Below, in pieces: positions 1-7,680 of a stretch of 64,000 nucleotides of DNA (position 1 is the first letter of the stretch; each line of letters begins with the position of its first letter). The notes below the pieces were generated by a model. The model was not told the origin of the DNA and did not search any database. It was given only the letters and a program-made list of their open reading frames with translations. The translations under genes and the position numbers were made by a program. The DNA lies in assembly GCF_016405985.1 (NCBI RefSeq), contig NZ_JAEFCF010000009.1, forward strand, positions 1-64,000, in the 5' to 3' direction. The DNA is from Paracoccus sp. IB05 (GTDB taxonomy: Bacteria > Pseudomonadota > Alphaproteobacteria > Rhodobacterales > Rhodobacteraceae).

Positions 1-14
1 CTTTTGGACGCCGA

Positions 15-914
15 TCACCCCAGAAGCGGGGTCCTTATTGCAAGCCGTTCAACACTCAGAAGTGCCGGGCGCCCGGTGATCCGGGCGACCAGTTCCTGCA
101 ATGCCGCAATGGGCCACAGGATCGAGACCGGAATCTTGCGCTTCGGTGCGGGAACCCCGGTGACCTGCTGGTAGATTTGTACCAAATCCGGCATGGTGAT
201 ATGGTGTCCGGCGGCGAGATAGTGCTCGCCCCTTCGTGCTTTCTCGGCTGCAGCGGCCATGGCGAAGGCCACATCCCGCGCATCGACGAATGAGAATGTT
301 CCGGGTGGAATCCCGGGCAGCGCCTGTTTCAGATAATCCAGCGTGAACTGACCCGCCGCCGTCGGCCCCAGATCACCGGGGCCATGCATCCAGCCCGGCA
401 TGACGAAGGCCGCAAACATCTCGGGGTGGCTGCGCAGGAAATCCTGCACAACAGCATCGGACTGTATCTTGCTACGGTAGTAGTCATCGGCATCCTGCGG
501 GTCGCGGGTCATGCTCTCATTGATCAGCGCGCCGCGCGGACCGTTCACCACGGCGATGGAGCTGGTATGGATGAGCCGGCGCACACCTGTCGCATATGAG
601 GCGGCGATCAGCTCGGCCGTCGCATCGACATTGATCCGTTTCAACATCGCCCAATGCTTGCCGCCGCCATAGCTCTCGCGGAAATAGGCAGCGGTGTGAA
701 AGACCACATCGCAGCCCGTGAGCGCCGGCGCAAAACCCGCAACATCCTGCATATCGCCCTCTATGATCGTCAGCCCGGGGATTTCGCCGAACTGCGCCCT
801 TGCCTTTGCCTGCGATCGGGCCAGCGCCCGCACCACCAGGCCGCGCTCCAGCAAGAGCCGCACGAGGTTGTTGCCCAGAAGCCCGGTCGCGCCGGTGACG
901 AAGACGGTGTGCAT
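15..914 (-). CDS. NAD(P)-dependent epimerase/reductase (extended SDR)
   Basis: About 299 residues. The start (ATG at 914) is placed where the Rossmann fold begins: the N-terminus carries the GATGLLGNN dinucleotide-binding motif (TGxxGxxG type) within the first 15 residues. The catalytic serine lies in the HTSS motif and the catalytic YxxxK in DDYYRSK. It resembles dihydroflavonol-4-reductase/epimerase-like SDRs that act on small carbonyl or sugar substrates; the substrate cannot be read. The C-terminus (ending RTPLLG) looks somewhat short for the family (inference). It is divergently transcribed from a LysR regulator 120 bases away, a common arrangement in which the regulator controls the reductase. 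Confidence 0.85.
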   Translation of the reverse strand: MHTVFVTGATGLLGNNLVRLLLERGLVVRALARSQAKARAQFGEIPGLTIIEGDMQDVAGFAPALTGCDVVFHTAAYFRESYGGGKHWAMLKRINVDATAELIAASYATGVRRLIHTSSIAVVNGPRGALINESMTRDPQDADDYYRSKIQSDAVVQDFLRSHPEMFAAFVMPGWMHGPGDLGPTAAGQFTLDYLKQALPGIPPGTFSFVDARDVAFAMAAAAEKARRGEHYLAAGHHITMPDLVQIYQQVTGVPAPKRKIPVSILWPIAALQELVARITGRPALLSVERLAIRTPLLG

Positions 915-1034
915 GTCGATTATCCTGCCCGGCGCGGAATGCGCCTGTTGCCCTGCAGATAGCGCGGCAGGGCTTTGCGCAGAACGTACACCATGGCAAA
1001 ACGGCTTTGCCTGAGTGCAAAGCGAGGTGACGAG
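915..1034. promoter_or_regulatory. divergent promoter region between SDR and LysR genes
   Basis: A 120-base gap between two divergent starts, where a LysR regulator would normally bind. A purine-rich ribosome site (gaggtga) precedes the LysR ATG at 1035. I do not see a clear T-N11-A LysR box, so the operator is inferred from layout only. Confidence 0.3.
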
Positions 1035-1883
1035 ATGAACTGGGATGATCTGCGTCTTTTGCTGGCGGTAGCGCGGCGCGGCAGTTTCCTGCGCGCGGGC
1101 GAAGCGCTCGGGATGGCGGCCTCGACGCTCTCGCGCCGGATCACTCAGCTCGAGGCCGGGATCGGCGCGGCGCTGGTCGAGCGGGGGGCGGATGGCACCA
1201 AGCTGACCGCGCGTGGCGCAGCCTTGGTCCAGGCGGCGCAGGATTTTGAAACTGCGCTGGTGCCGCCCCCGGAAACCACCGGCCTCTCTGGTCGCGTCAG
1301 GGTCACCGCAGGCGAGGGCTTCATCGGCCCCGTCACCGATGCGGCGGCAGAGTTCACGACACGGCATCCTGGATGCACGGTGGATTTCACCGTCACACCC
1401 GATTTGGTGAAACTGTCGCAGGGTGCCTCGGATATCGCCATCCGCACGCTGCATATGGGCGAGCCCTCGCTGATCTACACGCGCTTGCCCGACGTGGCGT
1501 TTGGCATATTTGCCATGCCGGATCTGGCATCCCCGCTCGGCAATGCACCCGAGAGCCTGCCAATGATCGGGTTGTTGCCGCCACAAGACCAGCTTCCACA
1601 TGTGAAAGCCGCGCGGGCCGCCGGATTCGGCAACATCCGCATCCGGGTGTCTTCATTTGCGGCTCAACTCGAGGCGGTCCGGCGTGGCCATGGCGCCGCA
1701 GTCTTGCCCCGGGTTCTGGCAACCGGGCTAGCCGAGCCATTCCCCGATCTGTCACTGCCCGGGTTGGAGGTCTTTCTTGTCACACGGCCACAAGCCCTGC
1801 GGCAGCCTCAGATCAGAGCATTCCTGGACTTGCTGAAGGTGCGGATGCTGGGCTCAGGCGCAGCCGGACTGCCTGATGCGTGA
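1035..1883 (+). CDS. LysR family transcriptional regulator
   Basis: 282 residues from the ATG at 1035, chosen because gaggtga lies 5-8 bases upstream and the protein then opens with the family-typical MNWDDLRLLLAVARRGSF. The winged helix-turn-helix occupies residues ~1-60 (AASTLSRRITQLEAGIG is the recognition helix region). The substrate-binding domain follows from ~85 and is slightly short. It belongs to the LysR group whose ligand domain begins LSGRVRVTAGEGF. Probably regulates the divergent SDR gene (inference from layout). Confidence 0.88.
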   Translation: MNWDDLRLLLAVARRGSFLRAGEALGMAASTLSRRITQLEAGIGAALVERGADGTKLTARGAALVQAAQDFETALVPPPETTGLSGRVRVTAGEGFIGPVTDAAAEFTTRHPGCTVDFTVTPDLVKLSQGASDIAIRTLHMGEPSLIYTRLPDVAFGIFAMPDLASPLGNAPESLPMIGLLPPQDQLPHVKAARAAGFGNIRIRVSSFAAQLEAVRRGHGAAVLPRVLATGLAEPFPDLSLPGLEVFLVTRPQALRQPQIRAFLDLLKVRMLGSGAAGLPDA

Positions 1884-1921
1884 AAAGCACACTTCCGCGA
1901 CCTGTGCCGCTGCCCGGCTCC

Positions 1922-2283
1922 TTAGTGGTCTTCCGGAAAATCCTTTGAAACGCAGCCCTTTAGGCTGCCTTCCTCCAGCTCATTCTCAAGCGTGGCGTTT
2001 TCGCCCTTCGACCACCAGATATACGGGCCCGAAGCATAGCGTGCTCCCGACCCTGAAACGACATTGACGAAGATGCGCTCCTCACCTTCGACAAGCACAA
2101 ATGCCAGCGCATTGGCCCCGGCATTGAGATACTACACCTGGAAGGGCTCTCCCCCGGCGCAGCTATAGGTTGCGGTTTTCACTGTGCTGGTCGCTCCGGC
2201 TTGCAACGGGATCGACAAGGACACCTCGGCAAAGGCCGAACCGGAGATCATTGCGCACCAATACCCAGGATAAGGGTACGCAT
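1922..2283 (-). pseudogene. broken MliC-type lysozyme inhibitor gene
   Basis: Reading the minus strand from 2251 gives a protein resembling the MliC (membrane-bound inhibitor of C-type lysozyme) fold: ATYSCAGGEPFQV, then an in-frame TAG (2132-2134), then YLNAGANALAFV and VVSGSGARYASGPYIWWSKG, ending at TAA 1922-1924. The SGSGARY-W-KG signature is typical of the family. The N-terminal half of the signal peptide (MRTLILGIGAQ from the ATG at 2283) lies in a different frame from the SGSAFAE cleavage region. Two independent lesions, one frameshift and one amber codon, make it a pseudogene unless both are sequencing errors. The intact protein would be a periplasmic inhibitor of host or competitor lysozyme. 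Confidence 0.72.
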
Positions 2284-2338
2284 GGAGAAAGCCCCTTATT
2301 TTCATCGAGCATAATGAGCCGTCTTGCCTGCCTGCAAA

Positions 2339-2689
2339 TCACGAACGGCTGTGAACGGCGGCGGCAGTGATATAGGCGGCCACCTGCTTTGTCTTGATGT
2401 CTGCTTCGCTTTCCAGCCGGATATGACGGCGCAGCTTGCCCTTGCCCTCAAGCATCAGGAAGGGATCCGAAAGTGTATGACCTTCGCTGAACTCGACAGT
2501 CACATGGGATTTATAGGCGAAGACACCGCAAAAATTACGCGACGTGGCGAACAGAATACCGCCATACTTGAAGTCCTCGGTAACGCCCGGTCCCGCCGCC
2601 AGCGCCAGCTGACGCAGTGCGCTGACAATCGGGTAAAGCTCAGATCCCTGCAGGCGCAGGTCCTCCAGATATTGCGCGATCCTGTCCAT
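2339..2689 (-). CDS. DUF1801 family protein
   Basis: 116 residues from the ATG at 2689, preferred because gggaagga sits just upstream; an in-frame ATG at 2740 would add 17 residues. The sequence has the DUF1801 pattern: a conserved FKYGGILF segment, the aromatic strand NFCGVFAYKSHVTVEF, and the C-terminal GKGKLRRHIRL motif. Some members of this superfamily (YdhG/Fra) have been proposed as intracellular iron chaperones; for this one the role is unknown. It lies between a pseudogene and a divergently oriented hydrolase, in a stretch without clear operon structure. Confidence 0.75.
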   Translation of the reverse strand: MDRIAQYLEDLRLQGSELYPIVSALRQLALAAGPGVTEDFKYGGILFATSRNFCGVFAYKSHVTVEFSEGHTLSDPFLMLEGKGKLRRHIRLESEADIKTKQVAAYITAAAVHSRS

Positions 2690-2930
2690 CTGGTCCTTCC
2701 CTGATCGGGGCCGCAGCCCTTTCGGGTCAACCATCCGCATTGTTGACCTGTTTGCAATCAGCCAAAGCGCGGCTGTCAGAGACGATCACCGCCCGCTCCG
2801 ATGCCGAGCTTCATGGCAAGCCGTGGTATGGAAAATGTACGAAGGGCCGGGTGATCCGGGTTAATACCTTATCCCATTACACCAAGGTACGCGGCCGGAT
2901 CCACAGCTGGGTGCACAAACAGGGCCAATT

Positions 2931-3698
2931 ATGTCGCGCCTCTATAGTATCACGAAGACTTTCGTTCCTTCCCGCGAGGCGGGCTCAGAGCTGGAACTCG
3001 TCATCGCAACCCCACCCGGCGCGGGCCGCTTTCCGGCAATGGTCTTCAATCATGGATCGACCGGACGCGGGCTGAATGAGGCGGTCTTCCGGCGCACGAT
3101 CAGCCCTGCCGTCATCGCCGGGTATTTCGCGCAGCGCGGCTGGATCACAATCTTCCCGCAGCGGCGCGGGAGGGGGAAGTCAGGCGGCGTCTATGGCGAA
3201 GGGCTGACCCCGGAAGGGGGCTACTCCTGCCACACGGCAATTGCATTGGCCGGGTTTGAGCGTGCCGTCGAAGATATAGACGATGTGATGGATTCTCTGC
3301 CCGCGCTGGCAGGCGTCGACATGACCCGTCTGGCCATCGGCGGAGTGTCGCGGGGCGGGATCCTCGCCATCGCCTTTGCAGGTATGCGGCCGGGGCTGTT
3401 CAAAGCGGCGGTCAATTTCAACGGCGGCTGGCTCGGGCAAGCCTGCCCGGGCTATGAGACGCTTAACCCGCAGCTCTTCCGTCGCGGGGCAACCGCAGGT
3501 GTTTCCACACTTTGGCTCCACGGCAGCAATGACCCATATTACAGCATCGCCCATTGCGTGAAAAACCATGCGCAGTTTCTGGAGGCGGGCGGCCTGGGCC
3601 AGTTTATCGCCCTGCGTGCAGGCCACGCGCTGATGTTCAAACCGGCACTCTGGGCAGCCCATATGGACGAATATATCGACGCTCAGTTCCCGTTCTGA
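2931..3698 (+). CDS. alpha/beta hydrolase (dienelactone hydrolase-like)
   Basis: 255 residues, cytoplasmic (no signal peptide). The nucleophile elbow is GGVSRGG with Ser140. The likely acid is Asp201 in HGSNDPYY and the base His232 in RAGHAL, all in the canonical order of the alpha/beta hydrolase fold. The oxyanion-hole region VFNHGSTG is near residue 38. It resembles dienelactone hydrolase or prolyl-oligopeptidase-type esterases; the substrate is unknown. The ribosome site before the ATG is weak, so the exact start is uncertain. Confidence 0.82.
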   Translation: MSRLYSITKTFVPSREAGSELELVIATPPGAGRFPAMVFNHGSTGRGLNEAVFRRTISPAVIAGYFAQRGWITIFPQRRGRGKSGGVYGEGLTPEGGYSCHTAIALAGFERAVEDIDDVMDSLPALAGVDMTRLAIGGVSRGGILAIAFAGMRPGLFKAAVNFNGGWLGQACPGYETLNPQLFRRGATAGVSTLWLHGSNDPYYSIAHCVKNHAQFLEAGGLGQFIALRAGHALMFKPALWAAHMDEYIDAQFPF

Positions 3699-3706
3699 GC
3701 ACCCTA

Positions 3707-3715
3707 GCCCCTATG
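3707..3715. repeat. 9-base copy of the dusA 5' motif gcccctatg
   Basis: The nonamer gcccctatg here is identical to codons APM of dusA at 5362-5370. It lies just outside the stop codon of the DUF1304 gene. If dusA is the attachment target of the nearby integrase, this could be a remnant of an att core, but a nonamer match over 1.6 kb can arise by chance. Confidence 0.2.
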
Positions 3716-3717
3716 TC

Positions 3718-4071
3718 TCATATTCCCGCCAGAAGTGTGCCAAGCGCCAGCAGCGCGGGCAGCGTCTGGATGAACAGGATCTTGCCTGTCACTGTCGCCG
3801 CACCGAAAATCCCTGCAACTGCCACACAGATCAGAAAGAACAGTTTGAAAGCCATCCCGGCCGACCCCATCGCAAGGCCCGTGATAAGCCCCGCTGCCAG
3901 AAACCCGTTGTAAAGGCCCTGATTGGCGGCCATCACTTTGGTCTTTGCCGCGAGGTCTTGGGTCAGATTGAACGCGCGCCGGGCTCTCGGTGTGGTCCAG
4001 AGAAACATCTCGATGACCAAGATGTAGAAGTGAAGCGCCGCAATCGCAGCGATCAGAATGTTGGCGATCAT
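3718..4071 (-). CDS. DUF1304 family membrane protein
   Basis: 117 residues from the ATG at 4071, which is preceded by a strong aaggagg ribosome site. Four hydrophobic segments are visible: residues ~2-24, 50-70, 74-95 and 98-117. They fit the small four-helix DUF1304 inner-membrane family; the early motif HFYILVIEMFLW and the following NQGLYNGFLA are characteristic. Function is unknown; family members often lie near stress or redox genes. Its start is 56 bases from the end of the integrase gene, same strand. Confidence 0.83.
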   Translation of the reverse strand: MIANILIAAIAALHFYILVIEMFLWTTPRARRAFNLTQDLAAKTKVMAANQGLYNGFLAAGLITGLAMGSAGMAFKLFFLICVAVAGIFGAATVTGKILFIQTLPALLALGTLLAGI

Positions 4072-4119
4072 GGACGAACCTCCTTCAGTTTCGGTGTTTC
4101 CGACGTATCCCGGTAGATC

Positions 4120-4127
4120 GCCCCTAT
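4120..4127. repeat. octamer gcccctat at the integrase stop codon
   Basis: gcccctat overlaps the first base of the integrase stop (4127-4129) and matches dusA 5362-5369. With that copy it brackets the integrase gene, making it a candidate att-core remnant. An eight-base match is weak evidence by itself. Confidence 0.2.
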
Positions 4128-5215
4128 CACTCAGCTGCGAAGGTGTGGGCGGGGTAGGGCGCTCGCGCAGAAACAAGACCGTGCAGAGCTTCAGGACGAA
4201 TATGGGTGTATCGCCGTAGCATCTTCCAATCCTTGTGCCCTGTCACCAGAGCAACTTGTTCGATGGAAAGACCAAACTCGAACAATCTGCTTGTGCCCTC
4301 ATGTCGCAGGTCGTGAAAGTGCAGGTCGTCGACCTCGACCTCGGCGCATGCGCGACGGAACGCTGTTCCTACGGATCGGGAATTGTACGGGAAAATCGGT
4401 CCTTTCGGGGTCCCAACGTGCTTGGCTTGTTCCATTGCCAAGGCCCATGCGTCGAACCCAGTCGCAGCAAACAGAGGGATCCTTTGGTCATTACCAGTTT
4501 TTTTCCGAGGATCTTTACGGTCGCGGATCACCAACATACGCCGCCCTATGTCCAGATCATTCCAATCAACCCGACAAATTTCGTCGAGACGGAGCGCAGT
4601 CGCGATGGCAAACTGTACGATGCGGGACATTGGCATCGTCAAACGTGCGTTATCATCAAAGCAACGGAAAAGGCGGTTGAGTTCAGCCGTTGTCGGTCGG
4701 CGATCTCTCTCGACGCCCTTACCGATCAGACCGAGCCGCTTGAGCGCCACGCGGGCGAGATCGACGGGTTCAGCTGAAATCTCCAGCCCGTGAACGGCGG
4801 CAGCATGGGTCAGGATCATCTTGATCACGCCGATGTCGATGCCGAGGGTTACAGGGCCGGCACCCTGGTCCGCGCGCTTGCGACCATACTCGATCAGCTT
4901 GTGTCGATCGAGGTGACCTACCTTCTCCTTGCCGAGGTCGCGCTTGAGTGTCGCAAGGGTAGCTTCCTTGCTGCGGCGGGGTGGTTTCCCTACCGCACAC
5001 ATATCGGCTATATGAAGGTCAATCAGGTCACCGAAGGTGTGCAGACGAGAGATGGACGATCTGTTGGGGGGAAGCCCCTGATCGACGAGCGTCTCAGCTT
5101 GCCGGGCCCATTTCTGCGCGTCGTCCCGACGCAGGAAAGTCTCGCTCGCGTAGCGGCCTTTCCGTCTGATCTGGACCCGGTATGCGCCGGATGGAAGCTT
5201 GGAGATTGAGGCCAT
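4127..5215 (-). CDS. tyrosine recombinase / integrase next to dusA
   Basis: 362 residues with a complete tyrosine-recombinase active site: Arg209 (ATALRLDE), a lysine in the beta-hairpin after it, His301 and Arg304 (HFHDLRHEG), His327 (TGHKDW) and the nucleophile Tyr336 (RRYTHI). The N-terminal ~60 residues form an arm-type DNA-binding domain (YRVQIRRKGRYASETF), followed by a SAM-like core-binding domain at ~62-165. It would catalyse site-specific integration and excision of a mobile element. Its start lies 113 bases from the start of dusA and it reads away from it, the arrangement expected for elements that insert at the 5' end of dusA. It appears intact. Confidence 0.9.
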   Translation of the reverse strand: MASISKLPSGAYRVQIRRKGRYASETFLRRDDAQKWARQAETLVDQGLPPNRSSISRLHTFGDLIDLHIADMCAVGKPPRRSKEATLATLKRDLGKEKVGHLDRHKLIEYGRKRADQGAGPVTLGIDIGVIKMILTHAAAVHGLEISAEPVDLARVALKRLGLIGKGVERDRRPTTAELNRLFRCFDDNARLTMPMSRIVQFAIATALRLDEICRVDWNDLDIGRRMLVIRDRKDPRKKTGNDQRIPLFAATGFDAWALAMEQAKHVGTPKGPIFPYNSRSVGTAFRRACAEVEVDDLHFHDLRHEGTSRLFEFGLSIEQVALVTGHKDWKMLRRYTHIRPEALHGLVSARAPYPAHTFAAE

Positions 5216-5328
5216 TTTCGTGTGCGCTCTGTGTGCAATGAGTCGTCGTAAAGGGGGAAATTCGGGGATATCGGGGCGTAACCTGGCGTAGGGACAAACT
5301 GGGTCAACGGATTGAAGATACTATAAAA

Positions 5329-6312
5329 ATGCATAAAAATCAATCGCATAGACTATCCGTGGCCCCTATGATGGACTGGACGGACAGAAATTGTCGCTAT
5401 TTTCACAGGATCATGAGCCGCCGTGCCATGCTCTATACTGAAATGGTCACCGCGCCTGCGATCCTTCACGGGCCCAAAGCGCGGCTGCTGGACTTTTCGG
5501 GCGAAGAACATCCGGTGGCGTTGCAGCTCGGCGGCTCTGACCCGCGCGAACTGGGCGAGGCGGTGCGGATCGCGCGCCCCTGGGGCTATGATGAGGTGAA
5601 CCTGAATTGCGGCTGCCCTTCCGACCGGGTGCAGTCGGGCTGTTTCGGCGCGGTGCTGATGAAGGATCCCGATCTCGTCGCGGAATGTGTGACCGCGATG
5701 CAGGCCGAGGCGGATGTGCCGGTGACGGTGAAATGCCGGATCGGGGTTGATGATCAGGACGAAGAGGCGGTGCTGCCTGCCTTTATCGAGCGTCTCGCCA
5801 GGGCTGGGATCACGCATTTCATCATCCATGCGCGCAAGGCCTGGTTGCAGGGGCTCTCGCCGAAAGAGAACCGCGAGATCCCGCCGCTGAATTATGATCT
5901 CGTCCTGCGGATGAAGGCCCGCTTCCCAGACCTGACCATCTGCCTCAACGGAGGTGTCGCCGATCTCGCCAGCGCCAAAACCCTGCTTGATCAGGGGCTT
6001 GATGGCGTAATGACCGGTCGGGCGGCATACCACGATCCCGGCCATGTGCTGATCGGGGCGGATCGGCTCTGGGGTGAGGAGCGGCTGCTGTCGCGCGATG
6101 GGGTGGTGCGGCAGATGCTTCCCTATATCGACGCCCATATCGCTGATGGCGGGCGGTTGCATCAGATCACCCGCCATATGCTGGGGCTGTTTCACGGCCT
6201 GCCCGGCGCACGGGGCTGGCGTCAGGTGCTGTCAACGAAAGCCAGCCGTGAGGGCGCAGGGGGTGATGTCGTGCTGGAGGCGCTGGAACAGGTCACCCGG
6301 CTGCCTGCGTGA
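5329..6312 (+). CDS. dusA: tRNA-dihydrouridine synthase A
   Basis: 327 residues. Reduces uridine to dihydrouridine in the tRNA D-loop, using FMN and NADPH. Family marks are SVAPMMDWTDR at residues 10-20, the ELGEAV...YDEVNLNCGCPSDRVQSG block with the catalytic cysteine (~98), KCRIGVDD, HARKAWLQGLSPKENR and the FMN-phosphate site NGGV...GLDGVMTGRAAY. The first ~28 codons are AT-rich and the sequence turns GC-rich from the MSRR codons (5413) on, so the 5' end looks foreign, possibly supplied by an integrated element. There is no clear Shine-Dalgarno sequence before ATG 5329. Confidence 0.93.
   Translation: MHKNQSHRLSVAPMMDWTDRNCRYFHRIMSRRAMLYTEMVTAPAILHGPKARLLDFSGEEHPVALQLGGSDPRELGEAVRIARPWGYDEVNLNCGCPSDRVQSGCFGAVLMKDPDLVAECVTAMQAEADVPVTVKCRIGVDDQDEEAVLPAFIERLARAGITHFIIHARKAWLQGLSPKENREIPPLNYDLVLRMKARFPDLTICLNGGVADLASAKTLLDQGLDGVMTGRAAYHDPGHVLIGADRLWGEERLLSRDGVVRQMLPYIDAHIADGGRLHQITRHMLGLFHGLPGARGWRQVLSTKASREGAGGDVVLEALEQVTRLPA
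5362..5370. repeat. candidate att core within dusA 5' end
   Basis: gcccctatg encodes part of the invariant APMMDW segment of DusA. An identical nonamer lies at 3707-3715 and an octamer at 4120-4127, beside the integrase stop. dusA-specific integrases are known to recombine in this 5' coding segment, so this is the best candidate for the crossover site; the true core may extend further into the AT-rich segment up to ~5412. Confidence 0.3.
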
Positions 6313-6447
6313 CAGACCTCCGGCCGAGGCGGGCTCGTGCCTGACAGGCCGCTGATTTGCTCCCGCGCTGAGAACGCCGTTCTTTGCTTTGATATGCCTC
6401 CGTTTGTTCACCTGGCCTGGCTGGCGGGTTACTGCCCTGGCCTGCCA

Positions 6448-6722
6448 TCAATGGCGAAGCCGTCGGGGCGCATCCATCAGGGCCTGCATGACAATAATTG
6501 CCACGGCCTGCGCCATCGCAGAACCATATTCCAGGGACGAGAGCCGCACGAAATAGCCGCAAGAGGGGCAGCGTGCGACAGTGCCAGCAGCTTTGCAGGC
6601 AGGTTGTCGGGGCGGATGGACCCTGGCCGGATCTTGACCTGGACACTATGGGCGGTGGTTTGCGGATCAGCCGAGAGCAGGCCACCGATCACCGTTCGAA
6701 GGGAAGGGCAAGGCCGGGCCAT
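6448..6722 (-). pseudogene. possible frameshifted small gene with CPSCG zinc-knuckle motif
   Basis: The minus strand from ATG 6722 (aaaggtg ribosome site upstream) reads coherently through VQVKIRPGSIRPDNLPAKLL. It then appears to continue in a second frame as RCPSCGYFVRLSSLEYGSAM, ending at TGA 6448-6450. Each half has reasonable codon usage, but they are joined only by a frameshift near 6580. I do not recognise the family. It could instead be two chance ORFs. Confidence 0.3.
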
Positions 6723-6760
6723 TGGTCTGGCACCTTTCTCGCCTCGGCGCGGGCAGTTCT

Positions 6761-7009
6761 TCAGGCGGGCATGAGGGAGGGTTTGGAGAGTGTTTTGCCA
6801 GTACTCGCGGCATCAATGGATGCCAGAAATTCAGCCATTCGCCGCGATGCCCAGGCCAGGGCGCGGGCATCAGCTGCCACTTCCCCGGCAGAGCGCTTCA
6901 GGGCCGGGTTCCGACGTTCCGGGATTTCACTGATCGACCAGACCGGTTCCGTGATCTGCGCGACCGCATCGCGGTTGGACTGATCCGTGAAGCTGGCCGT
7001 GCCCGTCAT
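6761..7009 (-). CDS. small hypothetical protein (82 aa)
   Basis: 82 residues from ATG 7009, with aagagggtc just upstream as a ribosome site. Most codons end in G or C, as in neighbouring real genes, which is the main reason to believe it is coding. No signal peptide, membrane helix or recognisable motif is visible; the middle (SAGEVAADARALAWASRRMAEFLASID) is probably an alpha-helix. The broken ORF ending at 6448 follows 38 bases downstream on the same strand. Function unknown. Confidence 0.4.
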   Translation of the reverse strand: MTGTASFTDQSNRDAVAQITEPVWSISEIPERRNPALKRSAGEVAADARALAWASRRMAEFLASIDAASTGKTLSKPSLMPA

Positions 7010-7680
7010 GACCCTCTTGCCTCAAGCCTGGCAAAAAAAGCGCCCACGAAACATGGGCCTGTTCGCTCCGGCCGCGACGGCCCGGTGGTGATATGTGCCG
7101 GTTGTCCGCTGCCTCTGATCCGGAGGTGCTGCCCTGCGGCGGATATTAATATAATCAAAGGCATGCCCCTAGTTCAAAAGCCTCTGACGGAGCAGTTTCT
7201 GATCTTGCGCCAGCCGTCGGCCAGCAGACCTTGCCCCTTGACCGGCCTGCCGGCCGAGCCCGGTTCGCGCGAGAAGCGCCAGATCAATCGGCCGCACCCT
7301 GAGTAGAATCCGATCCTGTGCGACCTCAGTAACCCGGCGTAACCTGCGTTCTGGCAGGGGGCTCACTCGGATCGGGAGGCTGGCAGGAAGCTCTGCTGCG
7401 GCTGAAGGGCTGAAGAACCTGAAGCAGGGGAAACACATTTCATCAGCCGGACCTGAATGAAGGTCAGGGGAGACGGGTGTTCGGAAAAGGTAATCGCAGT
7501 TCAACGCTACATGAAATATAAACAGGCAATTTAATTGTTGTGTCTGGCGAATATATCTCCTCATTCGGAAATATATTCCGCCGGTAAATCCTGAGTTCCG
7601 CGCGAATGGATGTGATGGCTGGAACAGGTAAAAAGGAACCTGATCTGTCATGATTTCCTTTGGTGTGATGGAGAATGCAG
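7010..7680. other. gene-poor stretch before the luxR-type gene
   Basis: No convincing gene. A ~66-codon minus-strand reading frame (roughly 7169-7370, Arg/Leu-rich, no good ATG) is the most protein-like piece but unrecognised. The last ~180 bases become AT-rich and contain the inverted repeat listed at 7550-7579, consistent with a promoter region for the downstream regulator. Confidence 0.4.
7550..7579. promoter_or_regulatory. inverted repeat upstream of LuxR-type gene
   Basis: Perfect inverted repeat gaatatat (7550-7557), 14-base spacer, atatattc (7572-7579), about 100 bases before the regulator start. The spacer and right arm contain cggaaatat (7567-7575), also found at 10671-10679 upstream of the large RTX gene. 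Candidate operator for the LuxR-type protein or an upstream regulator. Confidence 0.35.
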
